Source: Propioniciclava sp.
Lineage (GTDB): Bacteria > Actinomycetota > Actinomycetes > Propionibacteriales > Propionibacteriaceae
NCBI RefSeq assembly: GCF_029977985.1
Contig: NZ_JARKOT010000067.1
Coordinates: 1-43,795 of the forward strand
Direction of reading: 5' to 3'
Length of the DNA: 43,795 bases
Position numbers and translations under genes: made by a program. Numbering within the stretch: the stretch's first letter is position 1; every line of letters starts with the position of its first letter. Shown here piece by piece: positions 32,418-41,359 of the stretch. The notes beneath the pieces were generated by a model that was given only the letters and a program-made list of their open reading frames with translations, did no database searches and was not told where the DNA came from.

Positions 32418-34940
32418 ATGCTCGATTCGGATGCCCCTACCGGTACGACCGAGGGTGCCAACGACGAGAACCAGACGCAACCGACCCCACGGCGGCGCCG
32501 CCGCGCCGCCAGCCGGCCGGCGGGGCCTCCCAGGGCCATCGAGCCCGTGACCGCGCCCGCCGCGATCGCGCCGCCCGAGGCTGAACCAGAGACCGTGGAG
32601 ATCGAGTGGACCGAAGTGGCCGCCGAAACGGTCACCGTCGAAGCAGCCCCACCGGTCGTCGAGGCTGTGACCCCCGAGTCCGAGGAGACTGAGGAGTCCG
32701 AGGAGTCCGAGGAGACCGAGACCGAAGACGTCCGGGCGGACGAGGAGGCCGGCCGACTGGGTGACGCCGCCGAGCCGCAGGCCGACGAGGAGCAGGCTGC
32801 GGACGAGGTCGGTGAAGCGCTGGAGGCCTTGGAGGCCGATCTGGACCGGGAGACCGACGCCGAGATCGACGCCGAGCTGCAGCCGGAGGAGGCCGCCCCG
32901 CGGACTCGCCGCCGGCGTTCGGCGCGCAAGGCGGCTCCGAAGGCCGAGGCGTCCGCCGACGACGTCGCGGCAGCGCTCGACAACCTGGCCGCGTCCCTCG
33001 GGACCCCAGCCGATGACGCCGACGCCGACAGCGACGACCAGCCCGAGGACGCCGAGGCCGATCAGGAGGCCACCGACGAGGGTGACTCCGCGCCGCGCCG
33101 CCGCCGCCGTCGGCGCGGGGGACGCCGCCGGCGCCGCAGTGCCGACGGGGAGACCGGCGACGAACCCGAGGACGACGGCGATGACGAGTCCGAGGGCGAC
33201 GAGACCGACGACAGCGACGAGAACGCCGAGGCCGAGGCGTCCGAGGGAGAAGCCGACGATACTGGCGGTTCGAGCTCGTCCGGACGCCGCCGCCGCCGGC
33301 GTCGCCGTCGCGGGGAGGACACCTCCGCCGACGACGAGGACGGCGTGGACGTCGTGGTGAAGGTGCGCGAACCGCGGCGGACGAAGCCGTCGGCGTCCGA
33401 CGAGATCACGGGCATCGAGGGATCCACCCGCATGGAGGCCAAGCGTCAGCGGCGTCGCGAGGGGCGCGCCGCAGGTCGCCGGCGGGCGCCGATCCTCTCC
33501 GAGGCCGAGTTCTTGGCCCGGCGGGAGTCGGTGGAGCGCCAGATGTTGATCCGGCAGGCCGACGACTACACGCAGATCGGCGTGTTGGAGGACGGCGTTC
33601 TCGCCGAGCACTACGTGGATCGCGACAGTTCGGCGTCGCTCATCGGCAACATCTACGTGGGCCGCGTCCAGAACGTGCTGCCCTCGATGGAGGCCGCATT
33701 CATCGACATCGGCCGCGGCCGCAACGCCGTGCTGTATGCCGGCGAGGTCGATTGGGACAGCTTCGGTGTCACGGGCGACGACCGCAAGGTCGAGAAGGTG
33801 CTCAAGAGCGGTCAGTCGGTGCTCGTCCAGGTGACGAAGGATCCGGTCGGCGCGAAGGGTGCCCGCCTCACCGCGCACATCTCGATCCCCGGCCGCTATG
33901 TGGTCTATTGCCCGGGCGGCCAGCTGTCCGGCATCTCGCGCAAGCTACCCGATCCGGAGCGGCAGCGCCTGAAGGCCATCCTCGACGAGGCGGTCGGCAG
34001 CGAGGCGAGCGTCATCGTCCGCACGGCTGCTGAGGGCGCGTCGGAGGAGGAACTCGTCCGCGACGTGAACCGGCTCAAGGCACAGTGGGAGGTCATCGAG
34101 AAGAAGAAGTCGGGCAGTGCGCCACAACTGCTCTACGCCGAGCCCGACCTCACGGTCCGCATCGTGCGAGACCTGTTCACCGAGGACTTCACGTCGCTCG
34201 TCGTCGACGGCAACGGTCAGGGCGAGGACGCGTGGGAGATGATCGAGGCCTACGTCACGCACGTGGCTCCGCATCTGGCGGACCGGCTCCGGCACTGGAA
34301 CCGCGAGACCGAGGGCGATCTGTTCGAGGTGTTCCGCCTCGACGAGCAGGTCAGCAAGGCGCTGGAGCGCAAGGTGCACCTGCCTTCGGGCGGCTCGCTC
34401 ATCATCGACCGCACCGAGGCGATGACGGTCATCGACGTCAACACGGGCAAGTTCACCGGCACCCAGGGCAACCTCGAGGCCACGGTCACCTCCAACAACC
34501 TCGAGGCGGCCGAGGAGATCGTGCGCCAGCTGCGGCTGCGCGACATCGGCGGCATCATCGTGATCGACTTCATCGACATGGTGCTTCCCGCCAACCGGGA
34601 GTTGTTGCTGCGCCGCCTCGTCGAGTGCCTGGGGCGCGACCGGACCCGCCACCAAGTCGCCGAGGTCACCTCGCTCGGGCTTGTCCAGATGACCCGCAAG
34701 AAGATCGGCACCGGCCTGCACGAAGCGTTCACCGTGCCGTGCGAGACCTGCGGCGGCCGCGGCTATCACGTCCACGACGCCCCGGTCGCGACCCAGGCGC
34801 CGGCCGACGGCGGCGACCGCGAGTCGCGCAGTGCCAGCAACGCCAGCGGCGGCGGCACCCGGCGCACCAGCCGCAGCCGGCGGCCGTCCGCCGACAAGGC
34901 CGAGGCCCCGGTGGAGTCATCCGGCACGACCGAGGAGTGA
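32418..34940 (+). CDS. rne: Ribonuclease E/G family endoribonuclease
   Basis: Single-strand endoribonuclease of 840 residues for mRNA decay and rRNA/tRNA maturation. The first ~370 residues are low-complexity: Glu/Asp/Ala-rich stretches interrupted by Arg clusters (RRRRRRGGRRRRRS-type), likely disordered and RNA- or partner-binding. The catalytic half starts near residue 400 with the S1 domain (GNIYVGRVQNVLPSMEAAFIDIG), then the 5'-sensor/RNase H region and the DNase I-like domain with metal-binding D673 (TVIDVNTGKF) and D717 (VIDFIDM). The Zn-link is C775-x2-C778 in CETCGGRGY. A short Ser/Arg tail ends the protein. The N-terminal placement of the disordered region is the actinobacterial layout. 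Confidence 0.95.
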   Translation: MLDSDAPTGTTEGANDENQTQPTPRRRRRAASRPAGPPRAIEPVTAPAAIAPPEAEPETVEIEWTEVAAETVTVEAAPPVVEAVTPESEETEESEESEETETEDVRADEEAGRLGDAAEPQADEEQAADEVGEALEALEADLDRETDAEIDAELQPEEAAPRTRRRRSARKAAPKAEASADDVAAALDNLAASLGTPADDADADSDDQPEDAEADQEATDEGDSAPRRRRRRRGGRRRRRSADGETGDEPEDDGDDESEGDETDDSDENAEAEASEGEADDTGGSSSSGRRRRRRRRRGEDTSADDEDGVDVVVKVREPRRTKPSASDEITGIEGSTRMEAKRQRRREGRAAGRRRAPILSEAEFLARRESVERQMLIRQADDYTQIGVLEDGVLAEHYVDRDSSASLIGNIYVGRVQNVLPSMEAAFIDIGRGRNAVLYAGEVDWDSFGVTGDDRKVEKVLKSGQSVLVQVTKDPVGAKGARLTAHISIPGRYVVYCPGGQLSGISRKLPDPERQRLKAILDEAVGSEASVIVRTAAEGASEEELVRDVNRLKAQWEVIEKKKSGSAPQLLYAEPDLTVRIVRDLFTEDFTSLVVDGNGQGEDAWEMIEAYVTHVAPHLADRLRHWNRETEGDLFEVFRLDEQVSKALERKVHLPSGGSLIIDRTEAMTVIDVNTGKFTGTQGNLEATVTSNNLEAAEEIVRQLRLRDIGGIIVIDFIDMVLPANRELLLRRLVECLGRDRTRHQVAEVTSLGLVQMTRKKIGTGLHEAFTVPCETCGGRGYHVHDAPVATQAPADGGDRESRSASNASGGGTRRTSRSRRPSADKAEAPVESSGTTEE

Positions 34941-34989
34941 ACCGGACGCCGTCGCTCCGGCGTCCGCGGACGCGTGGGCCAGCACGGTC

Positions 34990-35955
34990 GTGGCAGCTGT
35001 CACCACGGTGTACCCGTGGGCCGACCAGCACGTCGTGACGGGGCCGGACGACGTCGACGTGACGCCGGCCCGCCTGCACCCGGCGTTCCACGGCAGCTTC
35101 GACTGGCACAGCTGCGTCCACATGCTCGCCTCGGGGGTCTCCCTGCTCACACTCGCACCCGACGCCCTCGCCCCGGCCACCCGCACCGACCTGGAGGCGC
35201 TCCTCGACGCGCGGCTGCTCCCCGGGAACACGGCCGTGGAGGCGGCCCTGATCCGGCGGCGTCCGGGGTTCGAACGGCCCTATGGCTGGGCGTGGGCGCT
35301 GCGGCTCGCCGCGGTCACGGGCGGCACGCGGTGGGGCGGCGCCGTCGCCCCCGTCGCGGAGGCCGTCCTCGGCCACCTGCCCGGCTGGCTCGCTCGGCTC
35401 GACGCCCCGATCCGCACGGGCACCCACGACAACACGGCCTTCTCGCTGGGGCTCCTTCGGGACGCCGCCGGTGCGCTCGGCCGCCCCGACGTGGTTGCCG
35501 CCGTGGACGCCTTCGCCCGCGCCGCCTATCTGGGCGATGCCGCCTACCCGGTGGCCTGGGAGCCCGGCGGCCACGACTTCCTCTCGGCCGCCCTGAGCGA
35601 GGCGACCCTGATGCGGCGCCTCCTGCCGGCGGGGGAGTTCGGCGCCTGGCTGGACGCCTTCCATCCCACCCTCGGCACGGACGCCGACCCGCTGCTCGGC
35701 GTCCCTCAGGTGCGTGACCCGAGCGACGGCAAGGCCGTGCACCTGCTCGGACTGGCTTTGTCGCGGGCGTGGCGCCTGCGGGAACTGGCGGGGTCGGTGG
35801 ACGCCGCTCGGTCCGCCCGGATGCGCGCCGCGGCCGATGCCCAGGTGACGGCGGTTGCGGGCCACGTGAGCGGCGGGGACTTCATGGCCACCCACTGGCT
35901 GGTGACCTACGCGCTCGCAGCCGAACTCAGCGGGGGGCGTCCAGCAGGTCCCTGA
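34990..35955 (+). CDS. DUF2891-family protein
   Basis: At least 321 residues. HPAFHGSFDWHSCVHM near the N-terminus, RPYGWAWALRL, GTHDNTAFSLGLL and the downstream EPGGHDFLSAALSEATLM are characteristic of DUF2891, a family predicted to have an (alpha/alpha) barrel like glycan-processing enzymes; the paired His/Asp residues suggest a catalytic or metal centre, but the function is unknown. The start is uncertain: similarity seems to begin about 10 codons before GTG 34990 (WASTVVAAVTTVYP), and the next in-frame start, GTG 34831, overlaps rne by 110 bp. No signal peptide is seen. It converges with the next gene, overlapping by 29 bp. Confidence 0.75.
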   Translation: MAAVTTVYPWADQHVVTGPDDVDVTPARLHPAFHGSFDWHSCVHMLASGVSLLTLAPDALAPATRTDLEALLDARLLPGNTAVEAALIRRRPGFERPYGWAWALRLAAVTGGTRWGGAVAPVAEAVLGHLPGWLARLDAPIRTGTHDNTAFSLGLLRDAAGALGRPDVVAAVDAFARAAYLGDAAYPVAWEPGGHDFLSAALSEATLMRRLLPAGEFGAWLDAFHPTLGTDADPLLGVPQVRDPSDGKAVHLLGLALSRAWRLRELAGSVDAARSARMRAAADAQVTAVAGHVSGGDFMATHWLVTYALAAELSGGRPAGP

Positions 35956-36379
35956 GCTGCGCGGCCGATGGGTTGGTGAGCACCTGGTCGCCGACGAAGA
36001 CCGTGGGCGTGACCTCGTTTCCGTCGTTGTGGGCGCGCACAACCGTGTTCGCCTCGGGGTCGGCCCACACGTTGACCCAGGTGACCCGCGGGTCGCGCCG
36101 CAGCGCCTGCAGCAGCACCTCGCAGAACGTGCAGCCCGGTTTCCACAGCACCACGGCGTGGCCGGGGGCGATCCGCTGCTGGGCCTGGGCCCACGGCGTG
36201 TGCCTGCCGCGGCGGGCATGCCATCCCACGAGGACGGCTACGAACAGGAGGCCGCCGGCGAGAATCGCCCACCTTTGCCCAGGGTTGGCCGTGCCCACGA
36301 GCGCCGCCGCTACCGCGACCGCGAGCAGGCCGGTGATGGTCAGCGACACCAGGGTGCGCGTGCGCTCGGGGCCCGACAT
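35927..36379 (-). CDS. Membrane-tethered glutaredoxin/mycoredoxin-like protein
   Basis: A 150-residue protein with two N-terminal membrane segments (about 9-30 and 37-53) and a glutaredoxin-fold domain facing the cytoplasm if both ends are inside. The active site is C83-T-F-C86 in WKPGCTFCEVLL, and the cis-Pro loop is TPTVFVGDQVLTNPSA, close to actinobacterial mycoredoxin/NrdH-like proteins that use mycothiol or thioredoxin reductase. The frame is open far upstream as a shadow of the GH32 gene; ATG 36379 has GAGGA about 8 nt before it. It is 41 bp downstream of the GH32 gene on the same strand and could be read through from that operon, though its role does not obviously fit sugar use. Confidence 0.82.
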   Translation of the reverse strand: MSGPERTRTLVSLTITGLLAVAVAAALVGTANPGQRWAILAGGLLFVAVLVGWHARRGRHTPWAQAQQRIAPGHAVVLWKPGCTFCEVLLQALRRDPRVTWVNVWADPEANTVVRAHNDGNEVTPTVFVGDQVLTNPSAAQLRDLLDAPR

Positions 36380-36420
36380 AGGCCCATCCTCACACAACCG
36401 GAACGGGCGGGAGGACCGGG

Positions 36421-37746
36421 TCAGGCGGGGCGGACGGCGCCGGCGAGGGTCACGCGGGCGGGGCCGGTGCCGGGGAAGGTTGCCGCGGTCACGCTGACGA
36501 GGCCGTCGTCGAGGAACACCTCGACGAGACCGTGGTCCTCGACGAGGAAGCCGCTGACGGCGCCCTCGGGAACGGGGATCGGTGGCGTGTCGCCGGAACC
36601 GGCGTGGACGCCGTGAGGGTCGGCGTCCGAGCGGTCGAAGACCATGGAGCCGCACGACAGGCGGCGCAGGGCGGCGGACGTAGGGCCCTCCGGTCCGCTC
36701 CACTCGAGGCGGACTTCGCCCGGGCCGTCGAACGTGAAGCCGAACTGGACCACCCCGGGGCGCGGTTCGGGCAGGACCGGGCGCTGCCGGAGCCTCGGAC
36801 CGGCGGAGGTCTCGACGAGCGACAGGGTGCGGGCGAGGGTCATCGCCGAGCGCCACGGGCGGGTGGGGGCGTGCCGGGCGTACGCCCAGTTGCTCATCCA
36901 GCCGATGACGGTGGGTTCGTCCGTGCCCTGGAAGCTGACGGCGGCGTACATGTCGGGGCCGAAGTCGAACCAGCGATCGTGGTGCTCGTCGGGCGTGAAG
37001 GTGTGGCCGTCGAAGTCGCCCACCCAGTAGCGCATGCCCGAGCCGCCCGCGAACCCCGCAGGGTTGGTGCTCAGCAGGAGGACCCAGCGGGCGGCGTCCG
37101 TGCCCTCGACGGGCACCCGGACGAGGTCGGGGCACTCCCACAGGCAGCCGGGCACGTCGTTCGGCCGGAACGACGACTCGAACCGCCACGCGATGAGGTC
37201 GGCTGAGCTGTGGACGAGAAGTTCGCCGCGGTCGGCCTCCACGGCCACCATGACCCAGCGGCCCGTCTCCTCGTGCCAGAAAACCTTGGGGTCGCGGAAC
37301 TCCTTCGAGCCGCGGTCGAGCACCGGGTTGCCGGGGTAGCGCGTCCAGGTGAGGCCGTCGTCGTTGCTCCAGGCGAGCGCCTGGGCCTGGCGGTGGGGGT
37401 GTTCGGGGTGGTCTGGTGTGGAATGACTGGTGTAGAGGGCGACGAGCGGCCCTTCGGGGCCCTCCCCGAGACCCGAGGTGTTGGCGCGGTCCCACACCGC
37501 CGACCCGGAGAACGCCATCTCCTGGTCGGTGGCGGGGATGGCGACCGGCAGTTCGCACCAGTCGATGAGGTCGATGGAGGTGGCGTGGCCCCACCCGATG
37601 TTCCCCCAGTCGTCCCCCTCCGGGTTGTTCTGGAAGTACAGGTGGTAGATCCCGTCGTGCCGGATGAGACCGTTGGGGTCGTTCATCCAGGTGTCCCGCG
37701 GGGTGAAATGCACCTCGGGACGGTACTGCGGGGTCGGGTGGGCCAT
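36421..37746 (-). CDS. GH32 beta-fructosidase (sucrose/fructan hydrolase), intracellular
   Basis: Glycoside hydrolase family 32 enzyme of 441 residues that cleaves terminal beta-fructosyl units from sucrose, fructo-oligosaccharides, inulin or levan pieces. The nucleophile is D23 in WMNDPNG, the transition-state Asp is D152 in FRDPK, and the acid/base is E204 in ECPDL. The five-bladed propeller is followed by a short C-terminal beta-sandwich (about 320-441). There is no signal peptide, so the substrate must be imported, consistent with the upstream permeases and binding protein. ATG 37746 has GGAGG 6 nt upstream, 35 bp after the binding-protein stop; last gene of the lacI-led operon. Confidence 0.95.
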   Translation of the reverse strand: MAHPTPQYRPEVHFTPRDTWMNDPNGLIRHDGIYHLYFQNNPEGDDWGNIGWGHATSIDLIDWCELPVAIPATDQEMAFSGSAVWDRANTSGLGEGPEGPLVALYTSHSTPDHPEHPHRQAQALAWSNDDGLTWTRYPGNPVLDRGSKEFRDPKVFWHEETGRWVMVAVEADRGELLVHSSADLIAWRFESSFRPNDVPGCLWECPDLVRVPVEGTDAARWVLLLSTNPAGFAGGSGMRYWVGDFDGHTFTPDEHHDRWFDFGPDMYAAVSFQGTDEPTVIGWMSNWAYARHAPTRPWRSAMTLARTLSLVETSAGPRLRQRPVLPEPRPGVVQFGFTFDGPGEVRLEWSGPEGPTSAALRRLSCGSMVFDRSDADPHGVHAGSGDTPPIPVPEGAVSGFLVEDHGLVEVFLDDGLVSVTAATFPGTGPARVTLAGAVRPA

Positions 37747-37781
37747 GCCTCCTCCTTCGGCTTGCTCGGACGCCGCGGGCG

Positions 37782-39380
37782 TCAGGCGTTCGCGGCGTAG
37801 CGGTCGTAGGCGTCCTGGTAGACCTTGTTCACCTGCTCGAGCCCGAGGGTGTTCAGCTGGGCCAGGTACGCGTCCCACTCGGCATCGATCGTGCCGCGCA
37901 CGATCCACGTCGCGAACTTCTCCTGCACCAGGGTCTTGATGTCGGCCAGCGGCTGCGCGGTCTGGTCCAGTTCCTCGTTGCTGAGCATGACCGGCGGGAA
38001 GGCGTCGTTGGCCTTGTAAGGGGCGTAGAACTCCTTCACGATGTCCTGGCGCTCCTTGGCGCGCGGCTCGGGGGCCACCACCTTCTCGAAGTCCTCGGCG
38101 GTCGTGATGCGCGGGCCACCGGGGGCGACCTTCTGACGACGCTCGCCCTCGGACTCGCCCGCGGCCGCGGGGATCTGGACGAGGACGCCGTTGGCATCCT
38201 CCTCCAACGTGACGCCGATCGGGCCCCACGCGGTCTGAGCCGACATGACCGGGTCGTAGAGCCGGTCCACCCAGCGCATGGTGGCGTTCGGGTACTTGTT
38301 CGACCGGGTGATCGCGAAGGCGCCGCGGTTGATCTCGGCGTAGTTCGAGACCGACGCGAGCTTCTGGCCGTTGCGGCCCTCCAGGATGCCGACGTGGGCG
38401 TAGTCGGCCTCACGGTCCGCGCCGACGGCCTCCTTGAGCTCCCACCACAGGAAGGAGCCGAGACGCACCGGGTCGGCCTTGCCCTTCGCGAGGTAGGCGG
38501 CATCGTCCTGGGAGAAGCTCTCCGCGTCGATGAGGCCCTCGGCGTACCACTCGCCGAGCTCCTTGACGGCAGCCTTCCACTCGTCGCGCGTCGCGGTGAA
38601 GATGACCTCGCCGTCCTGCACGATGCGGTGGTCGTTGTTGTCGGGCAGGCCGCCGATGGCGGCGATGAGGTCGGCGACGTTCGCGCAGAAGGAGTCGACG
38701 CGGAACGACAGCGGGATGACGTTGTCGCCGCGGCCCTTGAAGGCCACCAGGGCTGCCTTGTACTCGTCGATGGTCGTCGGCACCGCGAGGCCCGCCTCGT
38801 CCAGCCACGTCTTGTTGATGTAGAGGAAGTTCGGGTAGGGCAGGATGCCGAGCTCCTCGACCGCGGGCAGCGTGTAGATGTGGCCCTCGGACGTGGTGAT
38901 GGCGGACCGGATGTCGGGGCGCTTGTCGAGGATGCCCTTGAGGATCGGCGCGTACTCGTCGATGAGACCCTCGAGCGGGATCAGCGTGCCGTTGGCACCG
39001 TTGGTGACGACCTCGGCGTCGGAGAGACCCGTGTTGAACAGCGCGTCAGGCAGGTCACCGGAGGCGAGCATGAGGTTCTTGCGCTCGGCGTACACCGTCT
39101 CGGGAAGGTTCTCCCACGTGATGTCGATGTTCGTGTCGGTCTTCCATTGCTGCACGAGCTGCATGGAGGCGTAGTCGGGGGCGAGCGCCGACTTGGTGCC
39201 CGAGAAGGTCAGGGGCAGTGGCTGGGTCGTGATCGGGAGGCCGTCGCGCTTGAAGCCGAAGGCGTCCGAGCTGTCTTCAGCGGTCGGGACGGATCCGCCC
39301 GAGCCGGTCGAGCAGCCGGCCACGGTGGCGCCCAGGGCGATGCCGGCCAGGCCATAGAGGAATCCTCGTCGATTGATCAT
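37782..39380 (-). CDS. Extracellular solute-binding lipoprotein of a CUT1 sugar transporter
   Basis: A 532-residue lipoprotein. The signal MINRRGFLYGLAGIALGATVAGC has a twin arginine and a lipobox (VAGC, Cys23), suggesting Tat export and lipid anchoring. The mature protein has the large two-lobe form of the LipO/YtcQ-like binding proteins that accompany LplB/LplC-type permeases, longer than the common ~420 residues. The ligand is not readable from motifs; linkage to GH32 points to fructosyl oligosaccharides. An AAAGG ribosome-binding site precedes ATG 39380. It lies 27 bp after permease C and 35 bp before the GH32 gene. Confidence 0.92.
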   Translation of the reverse strand: MINRRGFLYGLAGIALGATVAGCSTGSGGSVPTAEDSSDAFGFKRDGLPITTQPLPLTFSGTKSALAPDYASMQLVQQWKTDTNIDITWENLPETVYAERKNLMLASGDLPDALFNTGLSDAEVVTNGANGTLIPLEGLIDEYAPILKGILDKRPDIRSAITTSEGHIYTLPAVEELGILPYPNFLYINKTWLDEAGLAVPTTIDEYKAALVAFKGRGDNVIPLSFRVDSFCANVADLIAAIGGLPDNNDHRIVQDGEVIFTATRDEWKAAVKELGEWYAEGLIDAESFSQDDAAYLAKGKADPVRLGSFLWWELKEAVGADREADYAHVGILEGRNGQKLASVSNYAEINRGAFAITRSNKYPNATMRWVDRLYDPVMSAQTAWGPIGVTLEEDANGVLVQIPAAAGESEGERRQKVAPGGPRITTAEDFEKVVAPEPRAKERQDIVKEFYAPYKANDAFPPVMLSNEELDQTAQPLADIKTLVQEKFATWIVRGTIDAEWDAYLAQLNTLGLEQVNKVYQDAYDRYAANA

Positions 39381-39407
39381 GGTGAGTGGTGCCTTTCTGG
39401 GTTGGTT

Positions 39408-40361
39408 TCACTTGAGGGCGCCGAGCGTGGCGCCCTTCACGAAGTACTTCTGGAGGAAGGGGAAGATGATGAGGAGCGGCACCGTGGTGATCACGATCAT
39501 GCCGTACTTGATGAGTTCGCCCAGGCGCTGGGCGGCGGCGTAGGAGTCGATGGACCCGGTGTCCATGCCGGCGGCCGCCTGCGACTGGATGAGCACGTTG
39601 CGGAGCACGAGCTGCAGCGGGTAGAGGGTCTCGTCGTTCAGGTAGATCATCGCGTCGAAGTAGGAGTTCCAGTACGCGACGATGTGCGTCATGGCCATGA
39701 GCGCGATCAGCGGTTTGGTGAGCGGCAGGGCCATGCGGAAGAAGAACTGGAAGTCGTTCGCGCCGTCGAGCTGGGCGGCCTCACGCAGTTCCCCGGGCAC
39801 GTTCTGCTCGAAGAAGGTGCGGGCGATGATGAGATTCCAGACGCCCACCGCGCCGGGCAGGATGACCGCCCACATCGTGTTCAGCAGGCCCAGATCGCGC
39901 ACCACGAGGTAGCGGGCGATCATGCCGCCGTCGAAGAACATCGTGATGATGAAGAGGATCATGAAGAACTTGCGGCCGGGCATGTCCTGCCTAGAGAGTG
40001 CATAACCGGTCATCAGGATGATGGCCACGCTGACCAGCGTGCCGACGCCCGTGTACAGCACCGAGTTGCCGAAGCCGCGCAGCAGCGACGGGTCGGACAG
40101 CAGGGCCTGGTAGCCCTCCATCGTGAACCCTTGGGGCAGGAGCCAGACGCGGCCCTGCTGGATGAGGTTCGGGTCGGAGAACGACGCGATGACGATGAAG
40201 TAGAGCGGGTAGATGATCGCGACGACGGCCAGCAGCAGAATGCCGATGGTGATCACGTTGAACGCCGGGTCGGCGATGCGGTCGAGGAAGGACTCCTTGC
40301 GGCGGACGTCGTAGGTGCCGTTGGCGCCGCGGGTGGCCGGTGCCGTGCTGGTCTTGTTCAT
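39408..40361 (-). CDS. Carbohydrate ABC transporter permease (LplC/MalG type)
   Basis: Permease of 317 residues, six membrane helices. The EAA loop, which contacts the ATPase, reads GELREAAQLDGANDFQFFFRMALPLTKP at about residues 208-235. The C-terminus YFVKGATLGALK is typical of LplC-type CUT1 permeases. ATG 40361 is chosen because GGTGA lies 5 nt upstream; GTG 40370, overlapping the previous stop as GTGA, is possible. Part of the operon with the other permease, binding protein and GH32 enzyme. Confidence 0.92.
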   Translation of the reverse strand: MNKTSTAPATRGANGTYDVRRKESFLDRIADPAFNVITIGILLLAVVAIIYPLYFIVIASFSDPNLIQQGRVWLLPQGFTMEGYQALLSDPSLLRGFGNSVLYTGVGTLVSVAIILMTGYALSRQDMPGRKFFMILFIITMFFDGGMIARYLVVRDLGLLNTMWAVILPGAVGVWNLIIARTFFEQNVPGELREAAQLDGANDFQFFFRMALPLTKPLIALMAMTHIVAYWNSYFDAMIYLNDETLYPLQLVLRNVLIQSQAAAGMDTGSIDSYAAAQRLGELIKYGMIVITTVPLLIIFPFLQKYFVKGATLGALK

Positions 40362-40366
40362 GTTCG

Positions 40367-41359
40367 TCACCACAGGCTCGATTGGTTGGACTTCCGGGCG
40401 ACCCAGTTGAAGGTGACCAGGAGGATGAGGTTGAGGACCGAGTTGAACAGGCCGATGGCAGCCGAGTAGCTGAACTGCGCCTGTTGGAGGCCGGCCTTGT
40501 AGACGTAGGTGTTGATGATTTCCGATGTCTCGAGGTTGAGCGGCGTCTGCATCAGGTAGACCTTCTCGAAGCCCAGGTTGAAGATGTTGCCGATGGCGAG
40601 CACGAAGAGGATCGAGACGACCGGCATGATGCTCGGGATGTCGATGTGCCACATGCGCTGGAACTTGTTGGCGCCATCCACCTTCGCCGCCTCGTGGAGC
40701 GCCGGGTCGATGGCGGTGAGCGCAGCGAGGTAGATGATCATCGAGAAGCCGGCGTTCTGCCAGATGTCGGAGCCGATGAACAGCGGCCGGAACCAGCCGG
40801 GCTCGCCGAGGAAGAAGATCGACTGGCCGCCCATGAGGGTGATCGCGTTGTTTACCAGGCCGGTGCCCGGGCTGAAGAGCAGGAAGATCATGCCGACGAC
40901 GACCACGACCGAGATGAACGAGGGCGCGTACAGCACGGTCTGCACGAACTTCTTGAACTTCTCCGAGGCCAGCTGGTTCACGATCAGCGCGAGGATGATC
41001 GGGACGGGGAAGGCGGCCAGGAGGCCGATCGTGTTGATGGTGAGGGTGTTCACCAGCAGGCGCTCGAACTGGAACGACTGGATGAAGCGCTCGAAGTGGG
41101 CCAGGCCCACCCACGGGCTGCCGAGGAACCCGGCCGACGGGTTGTAGTTCCGGAACGCGATCTGCGCGCCGTACATCGGCCAGTACTTGAAGACGAGCAG
41201 GTAGATGAGGCCAGGAGCGAGTAATACGTATAACTGCCACGACTGAAGGACGCGGGTTGCGTGGCTGACCCTCCGGCGGGTGGGGATCGCCGCGGCCGGG
41301 GCGTCAGAAGGTGGCGCGACCGGGTTGGGCGGCGAGGGGACTCGTGATGTGTCGGTCAC
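40367..41359 (-). CDS. Carbohydrate ABC transporter permease (LplB/MalF type)
   Basis: Permease of 330 residues with an N-terminal Pro/Arg-rich cytoplasmic stretch (~35 residues) and six helices. The EAA loop is DPALHEAAKVDGANKFQRMWHIDIPSIMP at about 216-244, and LVFKYWPMYGAQIAFRNYN matches LplB-like proteins. It pairs with the LplC-type permease. Starts at GTG 41359, overlapping the lacI stop by 4 bp. Around codon 43 the sequence is AT-rich and uses two TTA leucine codons (TTA TAC GTA TTA); this stretch forms most of a LacI-type operator. Confidence 0.92.
   Translation of the reverse strand: MTDTSRVPSPPNPVAPPSDAPAAAIPTRRRVSHATRVLQSWQLYVLLAPGLIYLLVFKYWPMYGAQIAFRNYNPSAGFLGSPWVGLAHFERFIQSFQFERLLVNTLTINTIGLLAAFPVPIILALIVNQLASEKFKKFVQTVLYAPSFISVVVVVGMIFLLFSPGTGLVNNAITLMGGQSIFFLGEPGWFRPLFIGSDIWQNAGFSMIIYLAALTAIDPALHEAAKVDGANKFQRMWHIDIPSIMPVVSILFVLAIGNIFNLGFEKVYLMQTPLNLETSEIINTYVYKAGLQQAQFSYSAAIGLFNSVLNLILLVTFNWVARKSNQSSLW
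41221..41234. promoter_or_regulatory. Candidate intragenic LacI-type operator
   Basis: GTAATACGTATAAC is a near-perfect 14-bp palindrome with central CG. It agrees at 12 of 14 positions with GTTATGCGTATAAC at the lacI promoter. It lies inside the first permease gene about 125 bp after its start codon, in a region otherwise free of A/T-rich codons, so it is probably maintained for protein binding (auxiliary operator or roadblock). Confidence 0.6.

Noticed and set aside
32157-33878. 573-codon minus-strand ORF opposite the RNase E/G N-terminus
   Set aside because: Repetitive Gly/Leu/Arg translation is the mirror of the acidic/Arg repeats of rne; no start signals or known domain.
39990-40005. 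A third LacI-type site in the second permease gene (GTTATGCAC)
   Set aside because: Only one half-site matches (GTTATGC); the other half lacks ATAAC and there is no symmetry.
38394-40469. 691-codon plus-strand ORF opposite the binding protein and permease
   Set aside because: Glu/Asp/Val/Gly-rich antisense translation without family features; the minus-strand genes have clear motifs.
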